From contig JAZGTN010000064.1 of NCBI GenBank assembly GCA_037783415.1, forward strand, positions 930,001 to 994,000: DNA of 64,000 bases, written 5' to 3'. Below the pieces are notes generated by a model. It saw only the letters and a list, made by a program, of their open reading frames with translations. It made no database searches and was not told the origin of the DNA. Source of the DNA: Leptasterias polaris. Its lineage: Eukaryota; Echinodermata; Asteroidea; Forcipulatida; Asteriidae. How positions within the stretch are numbered: the stretch's first letter is position 1; each line of letters begins with the position of its first letter. Shown here in pieces: positions 1 to 13,100 of this stretch. The translations under genes and the position numbers were made by a program.

Positions 1-204
1 AAATTTTTGCATCAGGGATAATGAATATAATTTTGTTTTTACCCTACACGATGTGAGTTAAGCACTGTATACTCAGTACTTTCCCGAGTTCTGTGGAAAA
101 AAATCCACAGGCAAATCACTCGCGTGGGATTCGAACTCACGACCTTTGCATTGCTAGAGCAGATGTCTTACCACTAGACCACCGAGCTAGCCCGATGGCT
201 AGAG
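1..204 (-). repeat. tRNA-derived SINE, minus strand
   Basis: The reverse complement starts near 204 with a tRNA-like head: an A-box-like TGGTCTAGTGG and a B-box-like GAGTTCGAATCCC, followed by a body through GTGGATTTTTTTCCACAG to a tail near base 1. Related, head-truncated copies occur on the + strand at about 32390-32525 and 57035-57140. The repetition, and the body after the tRNA part, make this a SINE and not a tRNA gene. Confidence 0.7.
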
Positions 205-243
205 GCTTAACTCACATCGTGTAGGGTAAAAACAAAATTATAC
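205..243 (+). repeat. Inverted SINE body fragment
   Basis: The segment 205-235 is the exact reverse complement of 34-64 (GCTTAACTCACATCGTGTAG onward), so part of the SINE body is present head-to-head in the opposite orientation, making a fold-back of about 235 bp. Confidence 0.7.
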
Positions 244-599
244 TAATGAATTTGAATGATTTGATAAGTGAGTGCTAAGCTGTTAAAAATTGAATTGCTC
301 TTTTTGGCTGTTGAATGCTGATGGAATGGAGCATTCATTTTCAAATGAAATTGAATGAGCTGGGTGTTAAATTGAATGTTGTTGTGTTGAAATTGGCTGG
401 AAAAACCTATATTTATTTTATTGTTCAGCCATCATTCTACTCTTTTACTCAAATCAATGCAATAAGTTTAATGCTAGATGAGGAAATAGTTATCATTGCT
501 TTCAGTGAATAAGACAATGTTGGTCAAAGTATGTTATAATTGTCTAATAATGGCCCAGTTTAGTGGCCCAGCTTGTAAGCATTCAACTAACCAATCTCC
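244..599. other. Intergenic/intronic, no feature seen
   Basis: AT-rich sequence, probably HTT intron or 5' flank of the LINE. A short run of GAATG/AATTGAATG-type words is present but no ordered repeat or coding signal. Confidence 0.4.
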
Positions 600-654
600 T
601 ATTGCTATGGATTGTAACTGCACTCAACCCCAACACAACTTGCTAGCAGGTAAC

Positions 655-3600
655 ATGTATCAATACAGCATCAGTCAATTGATTAACATCAGGGATTCGT
701 ACAAACTCTTGGGAAATGCATACTTGGACCCTATTGTAATGAAGAACATATATGCCAAATTGGTATTAAATGCAATACGTGCTACCCGCCGAGGATGCCA
801 AGGTGGCAAAATGAAACATAAACACAGGAACACTGCTGTACACCAAGCAGGGGTATGACAAAACAACTTGATAAAAATCAATCCTATACCTGATCACTGT
901 AAGCCGGTCAACTTCTTACTATTGCCGCTCTGTTTGTAACAAAGCCCTCATCATATCTGAGTACATTCTTGACAACAGTCTTGATATTGCCCTCCTCACT
1001 GAAACTTGGCTATAGGATGGAGTCTCACCAGTCATTGATGAACTCACTTCCATCGGGTATTCATATCTTGGGACCTGCCGAGAACACAGGAGGGGTGGTG
1101 GAACTGGGGTTGTGTTTAGGTCATCATTAAACCTAAAGCCCTCTATCCCAGCTCTTTCTTTTGACTCATTTGAACACACTGATGTTTGTAAAACCACTGC
1201 CGACCATCTTCGAATTGTCTTGATATATCACCCTCCCTCTTCATCCATCACACAATTTTTGATGAATTTGAAGATTTAATCACTGTCTTTGCACTCTACC
1301 CAGGTAGACTAATTATCACTGGAGACTTTAATATGCACGTTGAAAATGTCAATTCTCCAAATGTACAACGCCTTCAAGAGCTCTTGACAGTGACCAGTTT
1401 CACTCCGATTGTGAATGGCCCCACACATCTGTGCTAGATCTGTGCACACATCTGTGCTAGATCTGTGCCCCACACATCTGTGCACCTCAAATCTGTGCTA
1501 GATTATTACTCGCATTTAGATTAACAATAAAACTGCCCGTGCTTACTTTTTACCAGTTATCTAAATAGGGCCTTAATATTCCTTGTGAGCAGCTTTTTAA
1601 TTTTTTCAATGTTTTTTTCAATGATTTTAATATTGTAAATTATCATGCAATTTGGCCTTCGGGTCACAATGTGATAATGTGAATAAAAATATACCAATAA
1701 AAAAAAAATATATCAAAAATCACACCCTTGATCTGGTTGTTGTTCGCGAGGACGATCTCCAAAATTGGATGAATCTCACCCAAAGCTCCATCTCTGATCA
1801 CTTCAGTGTGCTATTTGGCCTCTCCATTGATAAGTTAGATCACACTCCATCCATGCAATCAGTGACACAGTATAGGAATTGCAAATCCATCGACAAGCAG
1901 CGCTTCGCCTTGGACCTGACTGCCAAGCTTAATACTACTCCCCAATACCATTCTTCATAACTACAACCAGGCTGTTTTTCATACCGTCAATCAACATGCT
2001 CCTCTGATCACACGAAAGAACACCCAAAGGAAGCACCATCCTTGGTATACTCCAGATATCCACAAGATGAGGCATCAGAGAAGACATCTGGAATCGATCT
2101 GGCCCAGAAGAGGTCTCAAATGTGACCGACAACGCTATATAAACTGTCGCTCTACTGTTAATAAACTTATTGCAAAGGCCAAATGCAGCTACTATCACGA
2201 TATTCTGAGTACTTCCAACCAAAAGATAATCTTCAGTACGGTGAATAAGCTTCTTCCATCTACCACTCAAGATGCTAAGTCACTTTGTAATCGTTTCGCA
2301 AATTACTTTGCTGACAAAGTTAAATCCATTCGCAATGTTTTAGAAGACCAAGCTGTTCATCTACCATATGATGAAATGACATCCATACCATCTCGCAGTT
2401 GCCCAACCCAGTTAACAGAACTTCGACCATCAAACCCCATCGAGCTACTGAAAATCATCAAAGATAGTCCCTCAAAGTCATGTTCGCTTGACACTCTCCC
2501 AACAGACATCTTGAAGCAATCTGTTGAAGCTCACCTTCCAGTCCTCCTTAATCTGGTTAACACGTTATTCCTCACTGGGACTTTTCCAACGCATCTTAAG
2601 AAGGCAGTCATCACCCCCATCCTTAAGAAACCAAACCTTGATAAAGAAAATTTGTCGAACTATCGTCCAGTTTCCAACTTGCCCTTCATCGGAAAGCTCA
2701 TTGAAAGATTAGCAAACAAGAGGCTCATTGACCACTTCAATGTCAATAACCTCAATGAAGATCTTCAGTCGGCTTATAAGAGACACCACAGCACAGAAAG
2801 CACTCTTCTGAAGGTTCATCATGACATATCTACTGCTCTGAGTGTCAATAAAGCGTGCCTTCTTGTGCTGTTAGATCTATTCGCTGCTTTTGACACTATT
2901 GACCTAGATCGCCTTACTTGTGTTCTTGAAAAGCAGTTTGGAGTTGTAGGCAAAGCCAAAGCATGGTTTGCATCATACCTTTCACATCGCTCCCAGCGCA
3001 TCAACATTGGCTCATTCACATCTGATGAATTCCTTCTTAACTTTGGTGTTCCACAAGGGTCGGTTCTTGGCCCCACACTGTTCAATGTATACACTGCACC
3101 TCTTGAAGCCATCATCACATCCTGTAAAATTCACTACCACAAATATGCAGATGACATCCAGCTATACGTCTCCTACAATCCAAACCTTGACGGTGATCTT
3201 GAACGAGCAAAGCATCACCTCTCTTCATGCACAAGTGCAATTCGTAAATGGATGACTACAAACCTGCTTGACACTAAAACAGAGTTTCTTCAAATAATGT
3301 CCCCACACCAATTACGCAAATTTGGCTCTTCCAATATCTGCATCGGTGAGATGGTAGTTCAGCCATCCTCGACGTGCAGAAACCTTGGCGTAACATTTGA
3401 CCGTCATCTATCCATGAGCGCTCAAGTATCGGCCATTTGTAAAAAATTGCAACTTTCACATCCGTCAAATAAAGTACATCAGGAAATACCTGACCACATC
3501 TTCATGTCGCAGTGTTATCCAGTCTCTGGTTATTGCAAACATCGACTACTGTAATGCCATCCTCTACGGAGCTGCAGGTGGTCAGATCGCCAGACTACAA

Positions 3601-3900
3601 CAAATTCAAAACCACGCAGCCCGCCTAATAACTAGAACTAGCAAATTCCAACACATCGCCCCATCCTTCAACAACTACATTGGCTTCCGGTTTCTGACAG
3701 AATCAAGTTCAAAATAATGCTCTTTGTCTGGAAATGTTTTCACTCCTCAGCACCTGGCTACCTCAAAAATCTTCTCACCGTTTATCATCTCGACAGCCGA
3801 CTCCGTAAACTGCACGACCCAACAACACTTCTATTATCTGTAAAAAAAATGTTGGTTTGGTTATAGCGGTCCCCACCTGTGGAACAAATTTCCTCCAAAA
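655..3900 (+). pseudogene. LINE ORF2: endonuclease + reverse transcriptase, broken
   Basis: Endonuclease pieces in several frames: LLTETWL (about 990, followed by a stop), RRGGGTGVVFRSS (about 1090) and GDFNMHVEN (about 1320). The longest open part, 2067-3554, is the reverse transcriptase with NYRPVSNLPFIGKLIERL (about 2657), LLVLLDLFAAFDTID, GVPQGSVLGPTLFNVY (about 3048) and KYADDIQLYVS (about 3142). The C-terminal domain continues in another frame (NIDYCNAILYGA, then a decayed LHWLPV-like segment near 3680). Frameshifts, stops and an insertion at 1425-1722 make it inactive. Confidence 0.88.
1425..1722 (+). mobile_element. Insertion inside the LINE, probable retroposon 3' end
   Basis: Splits the LINE endonuclease between the NGPTHLC-like segment and HTLDLVVVREDD. 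It opens with short repeats of CACACATCTGTGCTAGATC and ends TTTGGCCTTCGGGTCACAAT then an A-rich tail near 1700-1712, as the 3' end of another LINE or SINE would. No target duplication identified. Confidence 0.5.
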
Positions 3901-4103
3901 GTCCGTCAGTCTGACTCAATGATGAAATTCAAGAAAATGTTGAAGACTGAACTGTTCAGAGCTCATTAATTTGTTTATTGTTGATTATTTATTTGTTCAG
4001 CGCCTTGATCTAGTGTCTAGGATATGTGCGCTTTATAAGAAATGTGTATTATTATTATTATAATAAGATGGGTCTTAAAGTTTGTGAATCATTTCTTCTG
4101 CAG

Positions 4104-4173
4104 GTTGTTTGGTTGGATGAAGTCCAAGATTGATAGAAAGGGCATTCTGGGAAAAGTGAGCAGCAAAGAAAAG
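4104..4173 (+). CDS. HTT: HTT exon 1 of window
   Basis: Acceptor TTCTTCTGCAG, donor AAAAG/GTTAGA. It begins with 1 nt of a split codon and reads [20 protein letters not shown], corresponding to the variable segment with the conserved GW just before the LFEPLV block. It is a weakly conserved stretch, but phase fits the next exon. The acceptor lies only about 35 bp after the end of an upstream LINE. The following 257-bp intron holds nothing recognisable. Confidence 0.72.
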
Positions 4174-7100
4174 GTTAGAGGCTGAATACATTGTAATTCA
4201 ATAAGCTGGAAATTAATACCAATAGATGGGTTTGTAAATTATCTGAGTAACCACTTTGTTAAAGAAAGAAAAATTTACTGATTTTCTGTTTGTCCAAATA
4301 TCAATGCTTGAATGATCAGTTTATTAGAAATCTACATGTGAAAGAGATCAACAGTTTTCTGTTTTATTTGTGACGACGTTTAAATTTTGTTTTGATAAAG
4401 GTTTCAACATGTGTTTGTTTATCCTTTCAGTCATCAGTGCATTCCTACATACGTCTATTTGAGCCATTAGTTATCAGGGCTCTGAAGCAGTACACAATCA
4501 CCAGTAGTATTCCCTTACAACAGCAGGTGCTGCACCTCTTGGCACAACTTGTACAACTCAGGGTTAATTACTGCTTACTGGACTCAGACCAGGTCAGTTA
4601 ATATTCATCCTTTCCTAATGTCACTGCACTCTATGATGCATTAACTCTGGACCAATCATCTAATTTAAATATAACAATTAATTCTTCATCGCATTTCCTT
4701 CTTTTTCTTGTAGATTTTTATCAACTTCGTTGTTAAGCAGTTTGAGTATGTAGAAGAGGGGCAAATAAAGTAAGTTGCTCATTATCTTTTAAATGATTTG
4801 CATTAACCTAATGTTGTTTTAAAAAAAAACAAGCAGTTTATATTCAAGGTTCTTGTATGAGAAATTTTTGACTTTTGTTGAAACTCCGACTGGATGATTT
4901 TGAAAATCCAAAACTGTTGTTGTAAGTGTAGGTAATTTTTGCATATACTGTAGCTTGGGTGCTCTTTCGGTTTAAGTGTGTTGTGTGACTTGGAGATTGA
5001 TCAATGTGGATTTGATTAGGATTAATAAATAATTCTGCCCTTGAATCATGGACAAACTTCGATCGAATCTCACCATGCCTGGTTTTTATGCCCGTTTTTA
5101 TGCCCCGCCGGCGAAGATAGCTAGTAGTGTTTGCCTTGTCCTTCCATGTGTGTGTGTGTGTGGGTGGGTAGGTATCCACATTCAAACCATGGACCTATAA
5201 CAAAAGGGACAATAGGTCCACGGTTGCTATCACAAAGGAAAGCATCGTGGTCCACGGTTGCTATCACAAAGAGTTGAACAAAGGAGGGTCCACGATTGCC
5301 GGTATTTACACACATGTGTGCGTGCGTGTGGGTGTGCGTGTATGCATGCAAGCATTGTCCGAGCGATCACTCAAGAAAGACTTGACACATCAACTCCAAA
5401 CTTGATGTAAGGATTGGTCTTGGGATCCCCCCAGAAGCCTATTGTTTTTAGACCCCTTATGTTAAATCTCAAAGTCATGCCTAAAACAAACAAATTGTTG
5501 TCCGAGCGACAACCCAAGAAGGACTTGGCATATTAACTCCAAACTCGACATGTGGATTGGTCTTGGGATCCCTCAGAAGCCTGATGTTTTTAGGACCCCT
5601 ACGCCAAATGTCAAGGTCATTATGGCTGAAACAAAAGAAATATTGTCCAAGCGATAACTCAAGAAGGACTTGACATGTCAACTCATTACTTGGTTTATTG
5701 ATTGGTCTTGAGATCCCCCAGGAGCCTATTGTTTTTAGAACCCCTGCGTCAAATGTCAAGGTCATTATGGCTAAAACTAATTAAATGTTGTCCGAGCGAG
5801 AACTCAAGAATGAGATTAATCTCAGCGGGGAATTTGTGTTTGTCAACACACCATTCTTGTTTTAAAACTAGCTGGATCCATTTACAAGTAATATTCATGA
5901 CATGGCATTTGGACCAGAGGCTTTTCATGCGGAGTATGATTTTCCTTTACTGATCAAACCTATGTACATGTACTATTGGGCCCTATGTTGTCCCCCAGTG
6001 CAATTGCAAAGGCAGATTTTGAATATGAAGAAGTATCATGGCTTGTGAGCAGTTTGTGCCATCAAAGCAGTAAATTTCTGTACTCATGTTGTATTTGTGT
6101 TTTTTTTATCTGTGAAGGGATTACGACACTCTAATACCACACATCTTCCACTTCCTTGTGCTCTTATCCTATGAGCGGTACCATAGCAAAGCAGTCATCG
6201 CAATGCCTAAAATTATACAACTTTGTGATGGAATTATGGCAAGTGGACAGCAGGCCACTACGCATGGTAAGAATAGAATGGTTTATTATTGTTTCAAACA
6301 AAATCAAGTTTTCAATCTTTCATAACTGATATACTTCCAATACTTTACAAATTGACACTCGTCAGATAACAGTCAAAAGTAACTTGTAGAAAGAAATGTA
6401 ACAATGTACATGTAGTTCACTTAGGTGATTGTGAAAACCCCATAGAAAGCAAGATAAGTAGAGTTTTTTGGACTAAAAACCAAATCTGAGAGCAACCACA
6501 TTTTCTTATCCCAGTTGTCTTGCTTGCATTCTGTTGAGCCAAATGTAAGTATCGGTCACGATAATTATGAAAATCAATCGTTAGTTCTTTTATTCATCTA
6601 AAGATTAATTTCAGCAATTAATGAAATGACGCCCAGCACTGTATGAGTTCAAATTGATGTTTGATTTCTAACCAGCTGTGCCAGCTTTGAAGCCATTGGT
6701 TCATGACCTGTTTGTGCTTCGAGCTTCTAGTAAGTCTGACTCTACTAGGGAGCTAGATACCCAGAGGGAAGTAGTAGTGTCTATGCTGCTTAGACTTATT
6801 CACTTCCATCAGGTAACTACAAACATTTGTCTTCATAATGGTTAATGTTTATTTACTGTTATTTACTTACCACTTCTTGCATTGCTTGAAGTTGATGCTT
6901 TTGGTTCCACATAATTATTTATGATATGAACTAAAAGATTCTGATAAATTTGGCAGAAGAGATAGATTCTTGGCTTTCTTTGTAATGGAGTAATGTTTTG
7001 TGCATTAATTTTTTAGTCATGACTCCCGTCAAAGCATGAAACATTGTAATGATGGGTTAATATTCAACATGTATTTTTGGAAAGCCTGTCACAAAATTGC

Positions 7101-10100
7101 CATTGTTTTTATCCAAGATACACTTCTATGAAGTTGGTAAGCAGAAAATTTTGATAAAAATGTATTTGTTAAGGGTTAAATAGCTTGAACCAATCAGTTA
7201 ATACATCACTTTGAATTTGAGGTTTTTTCTGCTTTTGTTTATAGCAAAACTTTATTATGCTCACTTTACAATTTTTATTCGCCAAGCAGCTTTATGAAGC
7301 GGCCCAACTTACAATCTTGCTCACCACCAACAAAGTTACTTCACAACAAAAGAAAATAATGGACAAATTATCATCTGGTGTTTATTACTGTAATTTTTTT
7401 TTAAATACAAATTTATCTGTCAGTTGTATGAGTTTACCTGTTGTCCAATTGTTGACAGTGTCTTTTAATCTCATTAGGCTCTAGAAATGTTCATTCCTGT
7501 CCTTCTACAAGCCCATCGTGAAAGTGAGGACAAATGGAAGAAACTCTCTCGTCAGGTGGTGGACATGATTCTACCCCTTCTTGCAAGGCAACAGGTAAAA
7601 CTAGCAAAGTTATTGTTTACTTTGAATAATAAAATAAATTTGTATCTTTTTTCCTCCATATCATCTTCTAATAAGTTCTGTGTATTTGACCTGGTAGGTG
7701 CAGGAGGGGATGAACAGTTCTTACTAGAAGGAACCTATTCAGTAACTTCATCTGTTTCCTTTGAAGGATTTTAACAAAAGATTGAGTTTATTAAACCATA
7801 ATGCATCACAAACACAACGCTCTACTCACAAACATGACGCTCTACTCACAAACACTACACTCTACTCACAAACATGACAATCTACTCATAAACATGACAC
7901 TCTACTCACAAACACGACACTCTACTCACAAACACAACGCTCTACTCACAAACACAACGCTCTACTCACAAACATGACGCTCTACTCACAAACACTACAC
8001 TCTACTCACAAACATGACGCTCTACTCACAAACACTACACTCTACTCACAAACATGACAATCTACTCATAAACATGACGCTCTACTCACAAACATGACGC
8101 TCTACTCACAAACACTACACTCTACTCACAAACATGACGCTCTACTCACAAACACTACACTCTACTCACAAACATGACAATCTACTCATAAACATGACGC
8201 TCTACTCACAAACATGACACTCTACTCATAAACACGAAACTCTACTCACAAACACGAAACTCTACTTACAAACATGACTCCTTACTCATAAACACGACAC
8301 TCTACTCACAAACACGACACTCTACTCACAAACACGACACTCTACTCACAAACACGACACTCTACTCACAAACACGACACTCTACTCACAAACACGACAC
8401 TCTACTCACAAACACGACACTCTACTCACAAACACGACACTCTACTCACAAACACGACACTCTACTCACAAACACTACACTCTACTCATAAACACGACAC
8501 TCTACTCACAAACATGACTCCTTACTCATAAACTTGAAACTCTACTCACAAACACGACGCTCTACTCACAAAAAACGACACTCTACTCACAAACACGGTG
8601 CTCTACTCACAAACACGATGCTCTACTTACAAACACAACGCTCTACTCACAAAAACAACTCTACTCACAAAAACAACTCTACTCACAAACACGACACTCT
8701 ACTCACAAACACGACACTCTACTCACAAACACGACACTCTACTCACAAATATGATGCTCTACTCACAAACACGATGCTCTACTCACAAAAACAACACTCT
8801 ACTCACAAACACGACGCTCTACTCACAAAAAACCACACTCTACTTACAAACATGACGCTCTACTCACAAACAGGACGCTCTACTCACAAATTCGTCGCTC
8901 TACTTACAAACACGATGGTCTACTCACAAATACAACGGACCTCTCCACAAACACCACGTTCTTCTCACAAACACAACGCTCTACTCAAAAACACGACGCT
9001 CTACTCAAAAACGCAACGGACCTCTCCACAAACAACATGTTGTACTCACAGACACCACGCTCTACTCACAAACACGATGCTCTACTCACTAACACAACGG
9101 ACCTCTCCACAAACACAACGGACCTCTCCACAAACACAATGGACCTCTCCACAAACACAATGGACCTCTCCACAAACACAACGGACCTCTCCACAAACAC
9201 AACGGACCTCTCCACAAATACAACAGACCTCTCCACAAACACCGCGTTCTACTCACAACCACAACAAGCACTCTCCACACAACCACAACAAGCACTCTCC
9301 ACAGACACGTCTATAACAGATAAGTGTCCTTTATAGAATGCCATAGTTTTCATTCTTGACAATTTTCTTTGCTACTTTTTTGTCTACTTTAGATAAATCT
9401 GGATTCCTTGGAGGCCATAGATACCCTTCATCATCTTTTTGGAGTTGTAGCTCCTAGTGCTCTGCGACCGGTGGATATACTCCTTAAATCACTTCTCCTT
9501 GTACCCTATGAAACAGTGAGTGGGAATACATTCAGCACATTGAGCTTAATCCTTGTGCAGCCTCCTGATCTTCTTTCAGTGCAAGCACACAACATAAAAT
9601 GAAATGATAACTAATTTAGTCTGACATCAATTATTTGGATATACTTTGGCTATAACTGCACATTGAGAGATGGCCAGTTGGTAATGAGTTACCATATAGT
9701 TTGGTATTCTGTCTCATGTAGGGAGGTTTGGAGCCAAAATACCTTGTGATGAGAGTTAACAGTGAAGTCAACCAGCATAACCTCCTCCACAAACTCCCTA
9801 TCAGCAACACACTCAAATAATCAAACCAGACCCTGTCTCACACAGCCACAGCAATTCAGTCTCCAAGTTTTTGCATTAAAAGTTTCAAAATAAATACCTA
9901 GTTGTCTGTTAAAAAATAATATGTTAAATATGTTTTAAATATATTTCAGTTTGTTTTCAAAATATCACACCATAATATTGTATTTACTTGCATATTTACT
10001 TGCAATGTACATTTAGCAAATAATGTCTTGTTTCTAGGGTCACCCTACCCTTAAGCAGCGCTGGCTGGGTATGGCCCTGGCTATTCTCAATGTCCTCATC

Positions 10101-13100
10101 TCTCAGTCCAAGGAAGAGACTGTTTTATCTAGACTCAGAGAGCTTGGTCTTACCACAGACCTCTTTGTCTGCCCGCTGGAGGATGAAAGAAGCCGAGAAG
10201 AGGACATCGTTAACGCTAACGTTTTACCTCCTGAAGAAGTATTGGCAAGGTATGAAAGACAGTTTTTTTTTTCGGGATCTAAGTGTTAGCATGTCATAAA
10301 CTCCCTTATGAGAATCGCTTCTCTACCCAGGGGGACATTTATTGCAAATTTAGACTAAATTTGTTTTTGGGTTGTCCACCATTAATTGCAGGTTTTTACT
10401 GCAAGTGATTGGGTTCACAGTTACCATTAAGAACCAGGTGAATGCATCCTCAATGCAAACAAACCCCAATGATATCTTCATCTATCAGGAGTTATCTCAT
10501 CTTTTGCTCTACTTAGCACACATGTTCAAATCAGGTAAGTTTTGATCTAAACACTCCCTTACCTAATTATTTTGACAACTCTGGTGACCAATGTGTGGAC
10601 CAGTCATGTGAAGATACCCTTATTCTTACATGACAACATGCTACAATCACCACCATGAAATCATTGTGAGATGTTAAGCTGATTGGAAACATTCTCACTT
10701 TATAAGATAAATTGTTCAAATAATGCACAGATATCTTATCTTTCATATAATATAGACCATGGAAGTATTGTGCTTATTCGAACATTGCAACCTGTTTAAC
10801 TGCAAAACATTGTGTTCTTTAAATTATTGTTAAAGCAATGAACTAGGAACCCATATTCTCACTTTAGTTGACAGGATTCATAACTCCTCTTTCTTACCAT
10901 AGGTGACTTGACCAAGGTTACACACAAAAAGGCACTCGAGTCTGAGCACAAGCTGTACTGTTGTCCATGTTCACCCGCTTACAATAATGCTTACAATCAA
11001 GCTTACAATAATGGTTGGAAAGAGAAAGATTGGATCTTTCCAGTGGTGGAAGAAAAAACATTGGTTGCCATTATGCAATTCTTTCAAAGTGGAATGGAAA
11101 GATCGAAGAAAAAAACCCACCTATGCAGCATCATATGCTTGTTAACAACAAATTTTTTTAGTTACCAGATCACACTTAGTGAAGTTAGATCAAGAACCTA
11201 GCTGTTTAATGACTGATCTCATTGATTTGTGCATTATATGAAAGGGAATTTAATATCTAAGTAAGTTTTCTTGACTTGTTTGGCTCTAAGTCAATCCTAA
11301 GGTTACTTTAGAGTTTGTTACATTGCGCTCTGAACACATGCATACTGTTGTGTAAGATTATGTTCTTCATGCATGAATGGTCAATTAAGTTGGTCACCAG
11401 CGATAGTTTACGTCAAAACAATTTGGTAAAGAGAGTGTGAAAACTGTTGCATAATATTAACATATGTTTTAACATTTAGGTTGTGAGTGTTGAACAATTT
11501 CAGAATTGGGGTGTTTAGAAAAAAAAGAAATTTTGTGCGGATGAAAAAAATGAAACATCATCGGTTATTGGAAGTAAATTTATTCCAGCCATCCACATAA
11601 CTTCAATAAACACACCATTCAACCTACCTGTGAAAATAGCCAGCACTATGACATTTTGCTAGATATGCCATTAACTGTTTTGTTATGTATTATTTCTATA
11701 CAGGAGCCTTCAGGAAGGTAGCCTCTGCCATGATGACCATGATACGAAACTCCAGTAAGACCTGTTGGTTTACTCTAGATCAACTCAACTGTACCTTCCT
11801 ACAGCTCACTACATCCCACCCCATACTGGTGCTTCAGTGGTGTCAGGTACAATCAAATATTACCATGTACACTGTAGTCCGAAACAAAGGTTTATCCAAT
11901 GTTGTTCATTCATGTTCCCAACAAACCTGTAATAATTGACGTGATTGCACTTCTGTTAGCTTGCAATAGTGTGAAGATGATTTGTCTTATCTAATCTCAA
12001 GTCAGAAATGTGTGCTCCATCTGCATAATTGTGGGTGAGAAGTGATGTTGTAAGTGAGCCTCACCCTAGCTAAATATGTGCAGAATAGGATCCAGGAACA
12101 ACAACTAAACAACAGTGTGTTAGTTTAGTTTGTTATTGGTCAGACAAAGTCAGAGTGCTAAAAGGGAGGGTCACAAGTTGTTGTTCATTATGGTAATGTC
12201 ATGTGACAGAATCATCCTTGCTCTATGCGGAATCTAAGACACATTTTTTATGAAAATCCAGTCAAGTGTTAAAACACCCTCAATGTACCGGTGATATTCA
12301 TTGAATGCACCTGAAGGAAAAGGTGATATTATTACAGTTTTTATCATAAGTTGATTGCTTGTAATGATCGAATATGAATTAACCTAGAAAATGAATGTAC
12401 ACATGTGATCCTTATGCCAGTGTCTTTACTGTAATGCATTGTGGCTGGAATTCCTACCTAAACTGCATCTTCTTCTCCTTTCTGTAGGTTCTTCTTCTTT
12501 TGAACTACAGTGACCAGGACTTTTGGTCAGTCATTCTACAAACACCCAAGAGGCAACCACTGTCCAAGTCATTGTCTAGTGGTAGTCTGGACAATCTAGA
12601 AACTAGTCATCATGACCATTCTAAAGGATGTCCTGAAGAGGTAGCTCGGCGTGGGGGCATGGTGCTCTACTGTGACTATGTGGTATGACCCAAACTTTAG
12701 TGAATTTATCTCTGCCAGGTGTGACCATAAAATACATTTCATAGGAATTGAAACTCTGCATGCTTTTCAGTTACACCATTATCAGGAAACATTTTTTGAG
12801 AGTTTGGTCCGCTCAGTTGTAGACCATAGCTCAGTTAATTACCTATTGTGTAATCTCATCAAGATTTGTGTGCTCCAGTTCTCTGAAAGATGTACTTATT
12901 AAGCATACTGATTGGAATGATCCTAGCATTATAATGTTTGATCCTTTCAACACGATGACAGTTTTTCCATCTTGAATATATTTGTCTGACCGTCTTCAGG
13001 TTACACACTTTTTTCAAAGAAGTGTTTGGAGAGTACAATATTTTGTTGTAGATTCTGATTCATTTCTAATTTCCTGACTTGTTGCAGTGTGAGAATCAAG

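Larger units (their letters stand above)
600..4070 (+). mobile_element. CR1/L2-like non-LTR retrotransposon, degenerate
   Basis: Holds the order expected for a CR1-type second ORF: N-terminal RGCQGGK motif (about 796), APE endonuclease, reverse transcriptase and a C-terminal domain, ending in a 3' tail GCGCTTTATAAGAAATGTG followed by (ATT)n near 4050-4068. It lies in sense within the HTT intron just upstream of the first visible exon. The 5' border is uncertain. Confidence 0.85.

Noticed and set aside
115..200. tRNA gene on the - strand
   Set aside because: A- and B-box-like words are present, but the sequence continues into a SINE body that recurs elsewhere in the window, so it is a SINE head.
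8534..9316. 260-codon frame of STHKH/LLTNT repeats
   Set aside because: By-product of the 20-bp minisatellite; frame changes freely and it is intronic.
7804..9318. CRISPR-like array
   Set aside because: Regular repeats but no spacers; eukaryotic intron context.
10908..11201. 97-codon frame with [11 protein letters not shown] in an HTT intron
   Set aside because: Low-complexity, no family, lies between two well-supported HTT exons with no splice-compatible role seen.
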